A DNA stretch of 64,000 nucleotides from Marinimicrobium koreense (GTDB lineage Bacteria > Pseudomonadota > Gammaproteobacteria > Pseudomonadales > Cellvibrionaceae): positions 868,001-932,000 of the forward strand of contig NZ_RJUK01000001.1 of assembly GCF_003762925.1 (NCBI RefSeq), written 5' to 3'. Below, in pieces: positions 1 through 8,302 of the stretch. A program made the position numbers and the translations under genes. How positions within the stretch are numbered: the stretch's first letter is position 1; each line of letters opens with the position of its first letter. Below the pieces are notes generated by a model. The model searched no databases, had not been told where the DNA came from, and saw only the letters and a program-made list of their open reading frames with translations.

Positions 1-1
1 G

Positions 2-988
2 CTGAATCAGGCGATCGCCCACAAACACGACAACATCAGCGTTTACGACCACGAACAGAGTCTCGGAAAGCGAATCGGGGTAGGGGGGCGATTGTGTCGT
101 CGCTGCGATGTCAACATGGAACGCTTTTACATGCTGGAGCAGTACGAAGTGGAGGTTGACTGCTGCCCGGACTGTGACGGCGTATGGCTGGACCAGCCGG
201 AGGTCGAGCTGGCCTTGAAATCGCCCCAGCTGAACAGTGCCTTGGCGACCCTGTCGAAACAGCTGACCTGGCGCTCCATGGTGTTTCAGTTTCTCACCGG
301 CATGCCGGTGGAATACAACCTCAAACCTCACCGCACGCCCTGGGTAACCTACGCCATGATGGCGATCTGCATCTCGCTGTTTGTCGCCGGCCAACTGAAC
401 GGCCAGTGGGAAAACACGCTTTACCTCTATCTCGGGCTACACTCCGATGCACCCACTCAGTGGCAGGTCGGTCAGTTGCTCTCCCACCAGTTTATGCACG
501 GTAGCTGGTTACACTTGGCGGGCAATATGTATTTCCTCTGGGTGGTGGGCGACAATATCGAGGATGTACTGGGGCACTGGCGCTACCTGGGCGTCTACCT
601 GGGAGCCGGCGTTCTCGCTGCGTTGGCCGAACTGGTCTTTTTCGACAACGCCCAAGGGCCGCTATTGTTGGTAGGGGCCAGTGGTGCCATTGCCGCGCTG
701 TTTGGCCTGTATATGATGTGGTTCAGGCGCGCCAGCCTGACGGTGATGATTCTGGTCCTGCAGTTTAAAGTCGCGCCCCACTGGTATTTTCTGGTATGGA
801 GCTTGACCAATATTGTCGGGATGATCATGGGCGAGAGCAATGTCGCCTACATGGCGCACCTGGGTGGTTTCCTGGCGGGCATTCTGGTGGGGTGGCTGCT
901 ATACCCTTGGGTCCTCCGTAACAATCCGCTGCTGAACTGGCTCAGCCAACCAGAGGTGAAGTTGCGGCGCACAAAATACATCAGCTGA
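2..988 (+). CDS. Rhomboid family intramembrane serine protease with zinc-ribbon N terminus (5' end outside window)
   Basis: Membrane protease that cleaves substrates within the bilayer. The reading frame is open to the left edge of the window, so the gene is 5'-truncated here; a TTG at 92 could be read as a start, but the upstream residues (LNQAIAHKHD) look like the stretch that normally follows the WLD-GEL end of a first zf-TFIIB ribbon, so I expect a longer protein. A full ribbon follows (CRRC ... CCPDCDGVWLD). The rhomboid core has the conserved HQFMHGSWLHLAGN region, the catalytic serine in GASG (codon at 680) and the catalytic histidine in AHLGG (codon at 857), with about six hydrophobic segments. 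It ends in a short basic tail. Substrate is unknown. Family assignment is firm; the start is not visible. Confidence 0.9.
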   Translation: MNQAIAHKHDNISVYDHEQSLGKRIGVGGRLCRRCDVNMERFYMLEQYEVEVDCCPDCDGVWLDQPEVELALKSPQLNSALATLSKQLTWRSMVFQFLTGMPVEYNLKPHRTPWVTYAMMAICISLFVAGQLNGQWENTLYLYLGLHSDAPTQWQVGQLLSHQFMHGSWLHLAGNMYFLWVVGDNIEDVLGHWRYLGVYLGAGVLAALAELVFFDNAQGPLLLVGASGAIAALFGLYMMWFRRASLTVMILVLQFKVAPHWYFLVWSLTNIVGMIMGESNVAYMAHLGGFLAGILVGWLLYPWVLRNNPLLNWLSQPEVKLRRTKYIS

Positions 989-1109
989 CCGTCACCGGGG
1001 CACGGGGAGCTCAAACCTTGCATTATGATGATAAATGTGCCATTTTGGCCGCATGATTGCCGGAGTCCGCGACGATCGGCGTTAATCACACCCATTATTA
1101 AAATAACGT

Positions 1110-2432
1110 ATGACGCAAGGCACCCACACATCAAAGGGGCTACTCCGCCGGGCTGGCACAGGGTTCGGCGTGGAGATTGTGGTTCTGATATTCGCACTCA
1201 TCAGTGTTGGCCTCATGGCCTGGCAGCACTGGGGGATGAATCTGGTCATGCCCATTGCCTCGGAGAACGGTAATCCAGGCTGGGTGGAGGATGATCGCTC
1301 CGAGAACGGCAACTCCATCGTTCACTACCAGCAGAATGATGCCTACCACATGCAGTGCGAAATACGCACCGCCATTACCTATCCGTTCTGCAATCTGTTT
1401 ACCGCCCTAAACCCCGAAGACCAAAGCGTGGATCTCACGCAGTACACCACCTTGCATCTGGATCTGTCACATCAGTCGTCGACCCGCGACAGTCTGCGCA
1501 TTTACCTCAATCACTTTTTTGCGCCCGACGACCAGGTCTGGTTTCCCTACAAGAGCAATCAGCAGGTGATCAACCCGCGCGAGGGCAGGCACTCTTACAC
1601 ACTGAAGCTGGACGAATTCTACGTTCCCCCCTGGTGGGTGTACGCCAGCGATCTACCCGCTGAACAGACCACACCGCAACTGACCAACGTCCGTCATCTG
1701 GTGCTCTCCACGGGTGACAGCTCGATCCCCCGGAAAGTCAGCCTCATCCTCCATCACGCCGAGTTGAGAGGAAAGTGGATTTCCGCCAATGCCCTGTATC
1801 GAGGCCTGATCTGGGCCTGGATGCTGTTGGCGTTACTGTATTTTTCCTATCGTGCGGTTCGTTACAGCCATGAAGCCAAAGCGAAACACGCTGAAACGGA
1901 ACAGCTCCGGGCGGTCAATCGACTGCTCGACCTGAAAAGCAAACGGTTTGAAGACCTGGCGACCCATGACACCCTGACCGGGCTATACAACCGCGCGGGC
2001 CTTCGCCCGCACCTCCAGGAAGCGGTGGCAGACTACAAGAAAACGCAGCTACCTTTCTCCGTGCTGATGATTGATCTGGACCACTTCAAGGCGATCAATG
2101 ACAGCTATGGTCACGACGAAGGCGACCGGATTCTGAAAGCCTTCGCTCAACTGATCAGTGAGCGCTGCCGACACAGCGACATTCCCGCCCGGTGGGGTGG
2201 GGAAGAGTTTGTGGTGGTCTGCAAAGGCTCATCCGCCAAGGCCGCAAAAGTGCTTGCCGACGATCTGTGCCGAACCGCCCGGGAGGCTGAGCTGGGCAAA
2301 GGTTATGTGGTGACCTGTTCCATTGGTGTGTCAGAAGTCAGCGGCACAGGCATCAGCGCATTGTTCAAACGAGCGGATACAGCTCTGTACCAGGCCAAAA
2401 ATAGCGGGCGGGACCAGGTCGCCGTTGCCTGA
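1110..2432 (+). CDS. Membrane-anchored GGDEF diguanylate cyclase
   Basis: Makes cyclic di-GMP from two GTP. A membrane helix at about residues 20-40 (EIVVLIFALISVGLMAW) is followed by a roughly 190-residue, probably periplasmic sensor region of no family I recognise, a second helix near 230-250, a short coiled linker, then a complete GGDEF domain. The domain opens with THDTLTGLYNRAG, has the metal-binding LMIDLDHFKAIND and the active-site signature GGEEF. An RHSD motif five residues before GGEEF matches the allosteric inhibitory (I) site, so product feedback inhibition is expected. The ATG at 1110 has no obvious ribosome binding site. It stands alone 120 bases after the rhomboid gene. Other c-di-GMP genes in the window are the EAL protein near 32 kb and the PilZ protein near 39.3 kb. 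Confidence 0.93.
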   Translation: MTQGTHTSKGLLRRAGTGFGVEIVVLIFALISVGLMAWQHWGMNLVMPIASENGNPGWVEDDRSENGNSIVHYQQNDAYHMQCEIRTAITYPFCNLFTALNPEDQSVDLTQYTTLHLDLSHQSSTRDSLRIYLNHFFAPDDQVWFPYKSNQQVINPREGRHSYTLKLDEFYVPPWWVYASDLPAEQTTPQLTNVRHLVLSTGDSSIPRKVSLILHHAELRGKWISANALYRGLIWAWMLLALLYFSYRAVRYSHEAKAKHAETEQLRAVNRLLDLKSKRFEDLATHDTLTGLYNRAGLRPHLQEAVADYKKTQLPFSVLMIDLDHFKAINDSYGHDEGDRILKAFAQLISERCRHSDIPARWGGEEFVVVCKGSSAKAAKVLADDLCRTAREAELGKGYVVTCSIGVSEVSGTGISALFKRADTALYQAKNSGRDQVAVA

Positions 2433-2506
2433 CGATAGGGCGCTTGTACGGGTCGGATTCGTTCGGTATAACGGAGCCCTTCTATTTTTGAGTCGCTGAG
2501 CCCCCT

Positions 2507-3310
2507 ATGAGTAACCCGCCCCCCACGAATGACGCCACAGCAATCCCGCTTGAACAATCCCGAGTGGCACTGGTAACCGGTGCTGCTCAGGGAATCGGCA
2601 GAGGTATAGCCCAGTCGCTTCTCCAGCGAAACTGGCGTGTCGTGCTTTTCGATATCGACGAGGCCGCCGGACAGCAGTGTCTGGACCAGTTGCCTGAGGG
2701 CAGGGCAGCGACGTTTATTGCCGGTGATGTGGCCAACGAGGCCGATGTCCGCCGCTGCATCGAGCATACCCTGGAGTGGGGCGGCCGACTGGACGCACTG
2801 GTCAATAACGCCGGCCTGGCCGATCCGCATTCCGGCCCCCTGGAAACGCTCGCACTTGAAGACTGGCAGCGCCGCCTCGACGTCAACCTGACCGGCCCTT
2901 TTCTAATGGCTAAACACGCCGTTCAGGCCCTGCGGGCCTCTGAAGGGGCCATCATCAACATCGCTTCAACCCGCGCCTGGCAATCAGAGCCACAGTGTGA
3001 ATCCTACGCGGCGAGCAAAGGCGGCATAGTGGCGTTGACCCACGCCCTGGCCATGAGCCTCGGGCCGCAGGTCAGAGTCAACAGCATCAGCCCCGGCTGG
3101 ATAGACGTCCGCGCTCTACAGGCCGATGCACCAGATGACCTGAAACCTCTCCCGCCCAGCGCCCACGCGCAACACCCGGCCGGTCGCGTAGGCAAGGCGG
3201 AAGATATCGGCTCGCTGCTGGCTTACCTGGCTTCACCAGAGGCAACCTTCATCACGGGGCAGGATTTTATCGTGGACGGCGGCATGACCCGGAAAATGAT
3301 CTATGAGTGA
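2507..3310 (+). CDS. SDR family NAD(P)-dependent oxidoreductase
   Basis: Short-chain dehydrogenase/reductase of 267 residues, the usual size for a classical SDR. Visible motifs: the Rossmann nucleotide-binding TGAAQGIG near residues 24-31, NNAG, the catalytic serine (about 154) and the YAASK active site (Y167, K171), then the conserved NSISPGWI and the C-terminal ITGQDFIVDGG. An extra 20-residue polar N terminus precedes the fold. Substrate cannot be read from sequence. No strong Shine-Dalgarno precedes the ATG, and it lies 74 bases after the diguanylate cyclase, so it may share that transcript. It converges on the SulP gene with a 21-base gap. Confidence 0.9.
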   Translation: MSNPPPTNDATAIPLEQSRVALVTGAAQGIGRGIAQSLLQRNWRVVLFDIDEAAGQQCLDQLPEGRAATFIAGDVANEADVRRCIEHTLEWGGRLDALVNNAGLADPHSGPLETLALEDWQRRLDVNLTGPFLMAKHAVQALRASEGAIINIASTRAWQSEPQCESYAASKGGIVALTHALAMSLGPQVRVNSISPGWIDVRALQADAPDDLKPLPPSAHAQHPAGRVGKAEDIGSLLAYLASPEATFITGQDFIVDGGMTRKMIYE

Positions 3311-3331
3311 CCACCCTCCGGATCAGCCCAT

Positions 3332-5062
3332 TCAGGAGTATTCAGCCGAATCGCCATGAAGGGCATCGCTCAGTGTCCGATGAATGCGGAAAACACCCGC
3401 CACAGGCTCCACGTTGGCTCGCACCAGGGTTTTCATTGGCTGAAAGTGCACTTGGGCCAATAGAAGCTGGGCACCTGAGGATTGGCAGTGTGCGATCAGT
3501 TTGGTCAAGGCCGAGACGCCACCGGCATCGAGCAGGCTGACCTGATCCATATCCAGAACAATGGTTTTGCCGTCTTCGCAGTAGTGGGTAAGCTCCCCGA
3601 AAATTCGATCGGCGGCGGCAAAAAACAAGGGGCCGGTAACTTTGAACACGCGGGCATTGAGCGCCGGGTTGTCGCCAGGCTCGTTGGACGTATCGGTTAT
3701 CTCGATCAAGCGCGTCAACTCGGCCATTTGTTTCATAAACAGAAGGGCGGCAAGCACAATACCGGCCGTAATGGCGATCACCATATCGAACAGCACCGTG
3801 AGGACAAAGCAGCAAAGGAACACCCAACGGTCACTGGCCTGAGACGTTCTGAGCATGTGCAGGCTTTTTCGCGCTTCGCTCATATTCCAGGCCACCATCA
3901 CCAGCAACGCCGCCATTCCGGCCATCGGCAAGTAGCCCAGCAATGGGGCGAATGCTACCAGCCCCAACACGACCACCAGGGCGTGTATTGCCGCCGCCAC
4001 CGGAGACTGGGCGCCGGCTTTGAAGTTGGCCGCAGACCTCGCAATCGCTGCGGTCGCAGTAATGCCACCAAAAAAGGGCACCACCACATTACCGATACCC
4101 TGACCGAGTAGCTCGCTGTTGGCGCTGTGGCGCTTGCCGCTCATTCCATCCAGCACCACCGCGCACAACAACGATTCAATGGCCCCAAGCATGGCAATGG
4201 CAAAAGCCGCGGGCAGCAGGTCGCGAAACAGATCCCAACTGAGCGTCAAGGGGGCCCCATCGGCGCCCGGTTGATTCCACGGCCATTCGAAGCTCGGCAG
4301 AATAGGCGGGATACCCTGACCTACACCGCCGTCAGCCAGGGGATAACTGAACCTTGAATCAATGGTCTCGACCGGAAAGCCGGTTTTATTGAACACCAGA
4401 GCCACCAACGCCCCAAGAACCACCGCTGGCAAATGAGCTGGAACCGCGATTTTAAGCCGCGGCCATAGGACCATGACGCTCAGAGTCACCACCGCAACGA
4501 TCACACTGGGCCACTGGGCGAGACCAACCGACTGAGCGAGCCATTGGATCTTGTCAACATAGTGTTCCGGCATGGACGCCAGGGGTAAACCGAGAAAATC
4601 TTTGACCTGCAGGGTGGCGATGACCACCGCAATCCCACCGGTGAAGCCGAGCGTGACCGGCTCAGGAATGTATTCAATCAACCGCCCCAAGCGAAACAGC
4701 GCCATGACGATCAGCATGCCCCCGGCCGTGAATCCGGCCAGAAGCAGCCCTCCAAGTCCGTATTGCTGAGTAATCGGGTAGAGAATAACCACAAACGCCG
4801 CAGTCGGGCCCGACACACTGAAGCGCGAGCCACCCGTCAACGCGATAATGAAACCCGCAATGGCCGCGGTGTACAGCCCATACTGGGGTGGCACACCGCT
4901 GGCAATGGCCAGCGCCATCGCCAACGGAATCGCGATTATGCCCACCGTCAAACCCGCCAGCAGGTCTCCCTTAAAGCGCACTCGAGTATACGGGGTGTTC
5001 AAGCAACTCTCGCGGAAGGCGTGACCAAGGCGCAAGGAAAACAGGTGAGCTCTGTGTGGCAC
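3332..5062 (-). CDS. SulP family anion transporter with STAS domain
   Basis: Inner-membrane anion transporter or exchanger of the SulP/SLC26 family; sulfate, bicarbonate or dicarboxylates are typical substrates and cannot be distinguished here. The SulP core starts with DLLAGLTVGIIAIPLAMALA and contains the SVSGPTAAF motif, many membrane segments, and a cytosolic C-terminal STAS domain (VLDMDQVSLLDAGGVSAL). I chose the GTG at 5062 (protein MPHRAHLF...) because GGAG sits eight bases upstream of it; the longer frame from an ATG at 5122 would overlap the palindromic promoter region. Divergent from the small ribbon-helix-helix gene. Confidence 0.93.
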   Translation of the reverse strand: MPHRAHLFSLRLGHAFRESCLNTPYTRVRFKGDLLAGLTVGIIAIPLAMALAIASGVPPQYGLYTAAIAGFIIALTGGSRFSVSGPTAAFVVILYPITQQYGLGGLLLAGFTAGGMLIVMALFRLGRLIEYIPEPVTLGFTGGIAVVIATLQVKDFLGLPLASMPEHYVDKIQWLAQSVGLAQWPSVIVAVVTLSVMVLWPRLKIAVPAHLPAVVLGALVALVFNKTGFPVETIDSRFSYPLADGGVGQGIPPILPSFEWPWNQPGADGAPLTLSWDLFRDLLPAAFAIAMLGAIESLLCAVVLDGMSGKRHSANSELLGQGIGNVVVPFFGGITATAAIARSAANFKAGAQSPVAAAIHALVVVLGLVAFAPLLGYLPMAGMAALLVMVAWNMSEARKSLHMLRTSQASDRWVFLCCFVLTVLFDMVIAITAGIVLAALLFMKQMAELTRLIEITDTSNEPGDNPALNARVFKVTGPLFFAAADRIFGELTHYCEDGKTIVLDMDQVSLLDAGGVSALTKLIAHCQSSGAQLLLAQVHFQPMKTLVRANVEPVAGVFRIHRTLSDALHGDSAEYS

Positions 5063-5122
5063 GATCGGGGCTCCTCGGCGTGGACGTAGATGACCCGTAC
5101 AGGGTGCCACCGATATTACCAT

Positions 5123-5136
5123 AACATTATAATGTT
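5123..5136. promoter_or_regulatory. 14-bp perfect palindrome in the divergent SulP / RHH promoter region
   Basis: AACATTATAATGTT is a perfect palindrome immediately beside a TATAAT-like hexamer (5139-5144 reads TATAAT from TTATAAT). It lies between the SulP gene on the minus strand and the ribbon-helix-helix gene on the plus strand. Ribbon-helix-helix proteins commonly bind short palindromes in their own promoters, so this is a plausible operator for the neighbouring regulator; that link is inference. Confidence 0.45.
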
Positions 5137-5239
5137 GTTATAATTGGGTATTATTCGGCCACCGCCAAGCTCAGTAGAACCCAGGTGGCGCATCCCGGCC
5201 CTGACCCCACAAGCCATTACAACCGCAAGAGACAAGGCT

Positions 5240-5425
5240 ATGGAACAAAAAACCGCCCGTTTGACAGTGCTGATCGACCCCACCAAGAAGAAAGCCTTTG
5301 AAGAGCTGTGCGCCACCCAGGACGTCACGCCGTCACAAGTCGTGCGCAAAATGATCCGGGACTACCTGGAACAGCACGGCGTCAGCTATGCCAACCAGCC
5401 GCAACACCCCTCTAGCGAGGCGTAA
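5240..5425 (+). CDS. Small ribbon-helix-helix (CopG/MetJ-like) protein
   Basis: A 61-residue protein when started at the ATG at 5240 (MEQKTARLTVLID). The pattern is a short basic beta strand (ARLTVLIDPTKKKAFEELC) followed by two helices with TPSQVVRKMIRDYLEQHG, which is the ribbon-helix-helix DNA-binding layout. The frame stays open upstream to 5144, but the leading 32 codons are proline/arginine-rich and cover the promoter region, so the shorter start is preferred; AAGG lies close upstream. It reads divergently from SulP and may repress one or both genes. It is not paired with a toxin gene here, so I do not call it an antitoxin. Confidence 0.75.
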   Translation: MEQKTARLTVLIDPTKKKAFEELCATQDVTPSQVVRKMIRDYLEQHGVSYANQPQHPSSEA

Positions 5426-5470
5426 AGACCGCCCGCTGCAACACCCACCCCTTGATGAGACAATGCCCGA

Positions 5471-5815
5471 ATGAGCCAACTTCCCGATTGCCCCGCCTGC
5501 GGATCAACCTACACCTATCAGGACCAGCACCTGCTGGTTTGCCCCGAATGCGCCCATGAGTGGGACGCCGCGAACCTGTCTCCGGAAGAACAAGATGGCC
5601 TGACCGTCCTGGACGCCAACGGCAACCGCCTGCAGGACGGCGACCGTGCCACCATGGCCAAAGACATCAAAGTCAAAGGCTCGTCTCTCGTGCTCAAGGT
5701 GGGCACCAAAGTGAAGATCAACCGCCTGGTGGATGGCGATCACAATATCGACTGCAAAGTGGATGGGGTAGGGGCGATGATGCTCAAGTCCGAATTGGTC
5801 AAGAAAGTACAGTAA
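5471..5815 (+). CDS. yjdM: YjdM/PhnA family zinc-ribbon protein
   Basis: A 114-residue protein matching the YjdM (formerly PhnA) family along its whole length: an N-terminal zinc ribbon ([25 protein letters not shown]) and the PhnA domain ([52 protein letters not shown]-like C terminus). Despite the historical name it is not a proven phosphonoacetate hydrolase, and its cellular role is unsettled. It is followed after ten bases by the YchJ-like gene, suggesting a two-gene transcript of small zinc proteins. Confidence 0.92.
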   Translation: MSQLPDCPACGSTYTYQDQHLLVCPECAHEWDAANLSPEEQDGLTVLDANGNRLQDGDRATMAKDIKVKGSSLVLKVGTKVKINRLVDGDHNIDCKVDGVGAMMLKSELVKKVQ

Positions 5816-5825
5816 GGAACATGCA

Positions 5826-6281
5826 ATGAAACCGGTGCAACACCCGATTTGCCCCTGCGGCAGGCAAACGACCTACGAGGAGTGCTGCGGCCAGTACCAC
5901 ACCGGAGCGCCGGCGCCCACGCCGGAGGCGCTGATGCGCTCCCGGTTCAGTGCCTTTGTGCAGAACAAGACCGATTACCTGATGGCCACCTGGCACCCGT
6001 CAACACGCCCCGAGCACCTGGACTTGAGCGATAGCCCGGATTGGGTGGGGTTATCGGTGCTGGCCAGCGACACCAACGAAGACCGGGGCCGCGTCCACTT
6101 CAGAGCGTACTACCGTACAGGTGGTCAGTGGCGCTTCCTCGAAGAGCATTCCGAGTTCGTGCGAGAATCAGGGAGCTGGTTCTATGTCAACGGAGAGATT
6201 CGTGACGAAAGTTTCAAGCCAGGGCGTAATGATGCTTGCCTGTGTGGTAGTGGGCGGAAGTTCAAGCGGTGTTGTGGTTGA
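5826..6281 (+). CDS. YchJ family metal-binding protein with SEC-C motif
   Basis: A 151-residue protein with cysteine clusters at both ends: CPCGRQTTYEECCGQYH at the N terminus and the SEC-C zinc motif CLCGSGRKFKRCCG at the C terminus, with an NTF2-like central part (ALMRSRFSAFV, YLMATWHPSTRP, VHFRAYYR) in between. This is the layout of YchJ/UPF0225 proteins, whose function is not established. AGGA lies eight bases upstream of the ATG, inside the end of the spacer after yjdM. Confidence 0.93.
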   Translation: MKPVQHPICPCGRQTTYEECCGQYHTGAPAPTPEALMRSRFSAFVQNKTDYLMATWHPSTRPEHLDLSDSPDWVGLSVLASDTNEDRGRVHFRAYYRTGGQWRFLEEHSEFVRESGSWFYVNGEIRDESFKPGRNDACLCGSGRKFKRCCG

Positions 6282-6479
6282 GGGGAGCCTGCGGAGTTTG
6301 GGTGGTTGCGGGACTCGGGCGAGTCTCCCATTGCAGAAGATGCAGCCAAAGTCCTTTCTTCAAGGTTCGAGGAATACGGTATAAATCAAATAACACATTG
6401 ATAAATATAACTTTTTTAGGTTTGATTGTTGCCTGAAAATGTCGTATATTTGTGGGCGATGATATCGTTTATAGTCAGG

Positions 6480-6902
6480 ATGCAGGCTGTGCCACTTAAG
6501 TCACTGAAAAGCAAGGTGAAATACAGAATCAGTAGAAGCTCCGGGACTGTGTTTACCCCCGGGGATTTCTTTGATCTGTCTGGTCGTGACCAGGTCGGTC
6601 GCGCCCTACGGCAACTGGTTGCTGAACAAGAGTTGATCAGGTTCGGGCAGGGGCTCTATGCCAAGGCAAAGCGCTCGTCATTAACCGGGAAGTTAATACC
6701 CGAAAAACCGCTGCCCGAATTGGCCAGAGAAGCGCTGAGCAACAAGCTTAAGGTACAAGTGCTATCCGCCCGCGACCTGGAGCGTTACAACAACGGCGAG
6801 TCCACCCAGGTGCCGACAGGTCGGGTCATTGCAGTGAAAGGACGAGTGTCAAGAAAAATGGCCTACGATGGCAAGTCCATTAAGTATCAGTATGTCTCTT
6901 GA
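6480..6902 (+). CDS. AbiEi/DUF6088-like antitoxin of a type IV toxin-antitoxin pair
   Basis: Predicted antitoxin and probable autoregulator for the next gene. The N-terminal part is a winged-helix-like domain (VFTPGDFFDLSGRDQVGRALRQLV, then GLYAKAK), as in AbiEi and DUF6088 proteins; the C-terminal part (LPELAREALSNKLKVQV) resembles the AbiEi C-terminal region. The start is uncertain: in-frame candidates are ATG 6459, ATG 6480 and GTG 6489, the last having AGGA at a good distance (eight bases). The stop overlaps the start of the toxin gene by 11 bases, so the two are translationally coupled. AbiE proteins were first described as phage abortive-infection systems. Confidence 0.75.
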   Translation: MQAVPLKSLKSKVKYRISRSSGTVFTPGDFFDLSGRDQVGRALRQLVAEQELIRFGQGLYAKAKRSSLTGKLIPEKPLPELAREALSNKLKVQVLSARDLERYNNGESTQVPTGRVIAVKGRVSRKMAYDGKSIKYQYVS

Positions 6903-7803
6903 TCAGGCTATCGTTGGAGAGATAGCCGCAGAGCTCGGTATAAATCCTGCCTTTGTCGAAAAGGACTGGTATTCCGTCCAGGCGCTGAAGCTCATTAGTC
7001 AGCACCATAGCGAAGATATTACAACCATTTTTTCTGGTGGCACCAGCCTCTCCAAGGGGCATAGATTGATTCAGCGCTTTTCAGAAGACTTGGATTTTCG
7101 ATGTCGTTACAATGCGGCCAACTCCGGCAATAAAAGCAAACTCATTCGAAGGACTTACCGAGAGAGCATCATTGATCAGCTTTCCAATGCCAGTTCGCTC
7201 GCTTTGTCAGAGGATGCGGTAACCCGTGCCGGAAACTACTTCAAGTTTCCCCTGACATACCCTCAAGCCTATGAGGAACACTCAGCATTGCGTCCAAACC
7301 TGGAAGTCGAATTCAGTTTCACTCAACCACAGCTTGAGCCGCAAACAAAGCCCATCCAGTCGTTAATGGCGCAATTTACCGGAGGAGAGCCAGAAGCGTA
7401 TATCTTATGTCTGTCGCCTATAGAGATTGCTGCCGATAAGCTCAGCGCGCTGACGTGGCGTGTTCTCAAGAGAGATCGAATGAGCAGTAAAGATGACCCT
7501 ACCATTATTCGCCATCTGCACGATTTGTGTGCGCTAATTCCAGCAATCAATGCAAATTTTTCTGTATTCGAAGAGGCTGCGCGCGCTTCATTCGAAGTTG
7601 ATCAGAAATCGACATCCCGGCAGACAAGCGAAGGATTCCATGGGTCAGTAGCCAGAGCACTTGACACGCTCATGAGAGATGGCACCTATAAAGCGGAATA
7701 CAGACAATTCGTTGATGCAATGTCTTACGCGAATGACGAAGACAATATTGACTTTGATAGGGCATTGAAAGGCTTTAAAAATTTAACCGAGCAGCTACGA
7801 TAA
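6892..7803 (+). CDS. AbiEii/AbiGii-type nucleotidyltransferase toxin
   Basis: Predicted toxin of the nucleotidyltransferase superfamily (AbiEii/AbiGii, type IV toxin-antitoxin). The defining motifs are present: FSGGTSLSK (residues about 47-55), SEDLDF (64-69) with the paired acidic residues that bind metal, and the later LSPIEIAADKLSAL segment. Length of about 303 residues fits the family. An in-frame ATG at 6868 would add eight residues; I prefer 6892, which overlaps the antitoxin stop by 11 bases. The known relatives transfer nucleotides to cellular RNAs or otherwise stop growth; the exact target here is unknown. Confidence 0.88.
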   Translation: MSLDQAIVGEIAAELGINPAFVEKDWYSVQALKLISQHHSEDITTIFSGGTSLSKGHRLIQRFSEDLDFRCRYNAANSGNKSKLIRRTYRESIIDQLSNASSLALSEDAVTRAGNYFKFPLTYPQAYEEHSALRPNLEVEFSFTQPQLEPQTKPIQSLMAQFTGGEPEAYILCLSPIEIAADKLSALTWRVLKRDRMSSKDDPTIIRHLHDLCALIPAINANFSVFEEAARASFEVDQKSTSRQTSEGFHGSVARALDTLMRDGTYKAEYRQFVDAMSYANDEDNIDFDRALKGFKNLTEQLR

Positions 7804-7894
7804 AGCGCACTACCAGGGAAAGCGGTAATGGCAAGTTCGAGGCTCGTAAAAAGGCAAGTGACTACGTGTTATCCAATACAAAAGCTGAGAACTA

Positions 7895-8218
7895 ATGTCT
7901 GAAGATCCCCTGAAAGCACTGTCTGATATGGCCAGCGATGCCCACGCACGCATCCAGGCCACTCATGAGCACATCAATCCGGTGGTGGGAGTGCGCCGCA
8001 AAATGCGGGACGCCGGCATTCCAGCCGACGTGATGACGATTGACTGCCTGCGGACGCGTCGGCGTATTAACTTGATCCTGCACGACGAGCAGCCGGGCGT
8101 CTTACTGTACCAATTCATCACGATTGAAGACGAAGTCAAGGACGACTTTCAGAGTATGGCGTTTTCGCAGGTCAATACACAGACGCTCTATGAATGGATG
8201 GAGACGTATTTTGCGTGA
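7895..8218 (+). CDS. Hypothetical protein
   Basis: A 107-residue acidic, soluble protein with no signal peptide or membrane segment. I do not recognise its family. The N-terminal third is predicted helical (LKALSDMASDAHARIQATHEH), and the middle has a strand-rich stretch (RRINLILHDEQPGVLLYQFI). Codon use resembles the GC-rich core genes rather than the toxin-antitoxin pair before it, so it is probably a native gene that the pair lies next to rather than part of it. It converges on the dienelactone hydrolase gene. Confidence 0.65.
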   Translation: MSEDPLKALSDMASDAHARIQATHEHINPVVGVRRKMRDAGIPADVMTIDCLRTRRRINLILHDEQPGVLLYQFITIEDEVKDDFQSMAFSQVNTQTLYEWMETYFA

Positions 8219-8302
8219 GGGCCAGCCCACCGACTAAGTCGCCGGCCCCCTCGCGATTCTCAGAGCGGGCATTGGAAACCTCAATGGTGGTGGGACCAAA
8301 AG

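Noticed and set aside
5144-5239. Longer N terminus of the ribbon-helix-helix protein
   Set aside because: The extra 32 codons are proline/arginine-rich, begin inside the palindromic promoter region and do not fit the compact family; ATG 5240 is preferred.
5240-5425. Antitoxin of a toxin-antitoxin pair
   Set aside because: No toxin-sized gene overlaps or follows; the next gene is yjdM.
7804-7894. Short coding fragment after the AbiEii-type gene (…GKFEARKKASDYVLSNTK…)
   Set aside because: An open stretch of about 25 codons with protein-like composition but no start codon or family match; too short to support.
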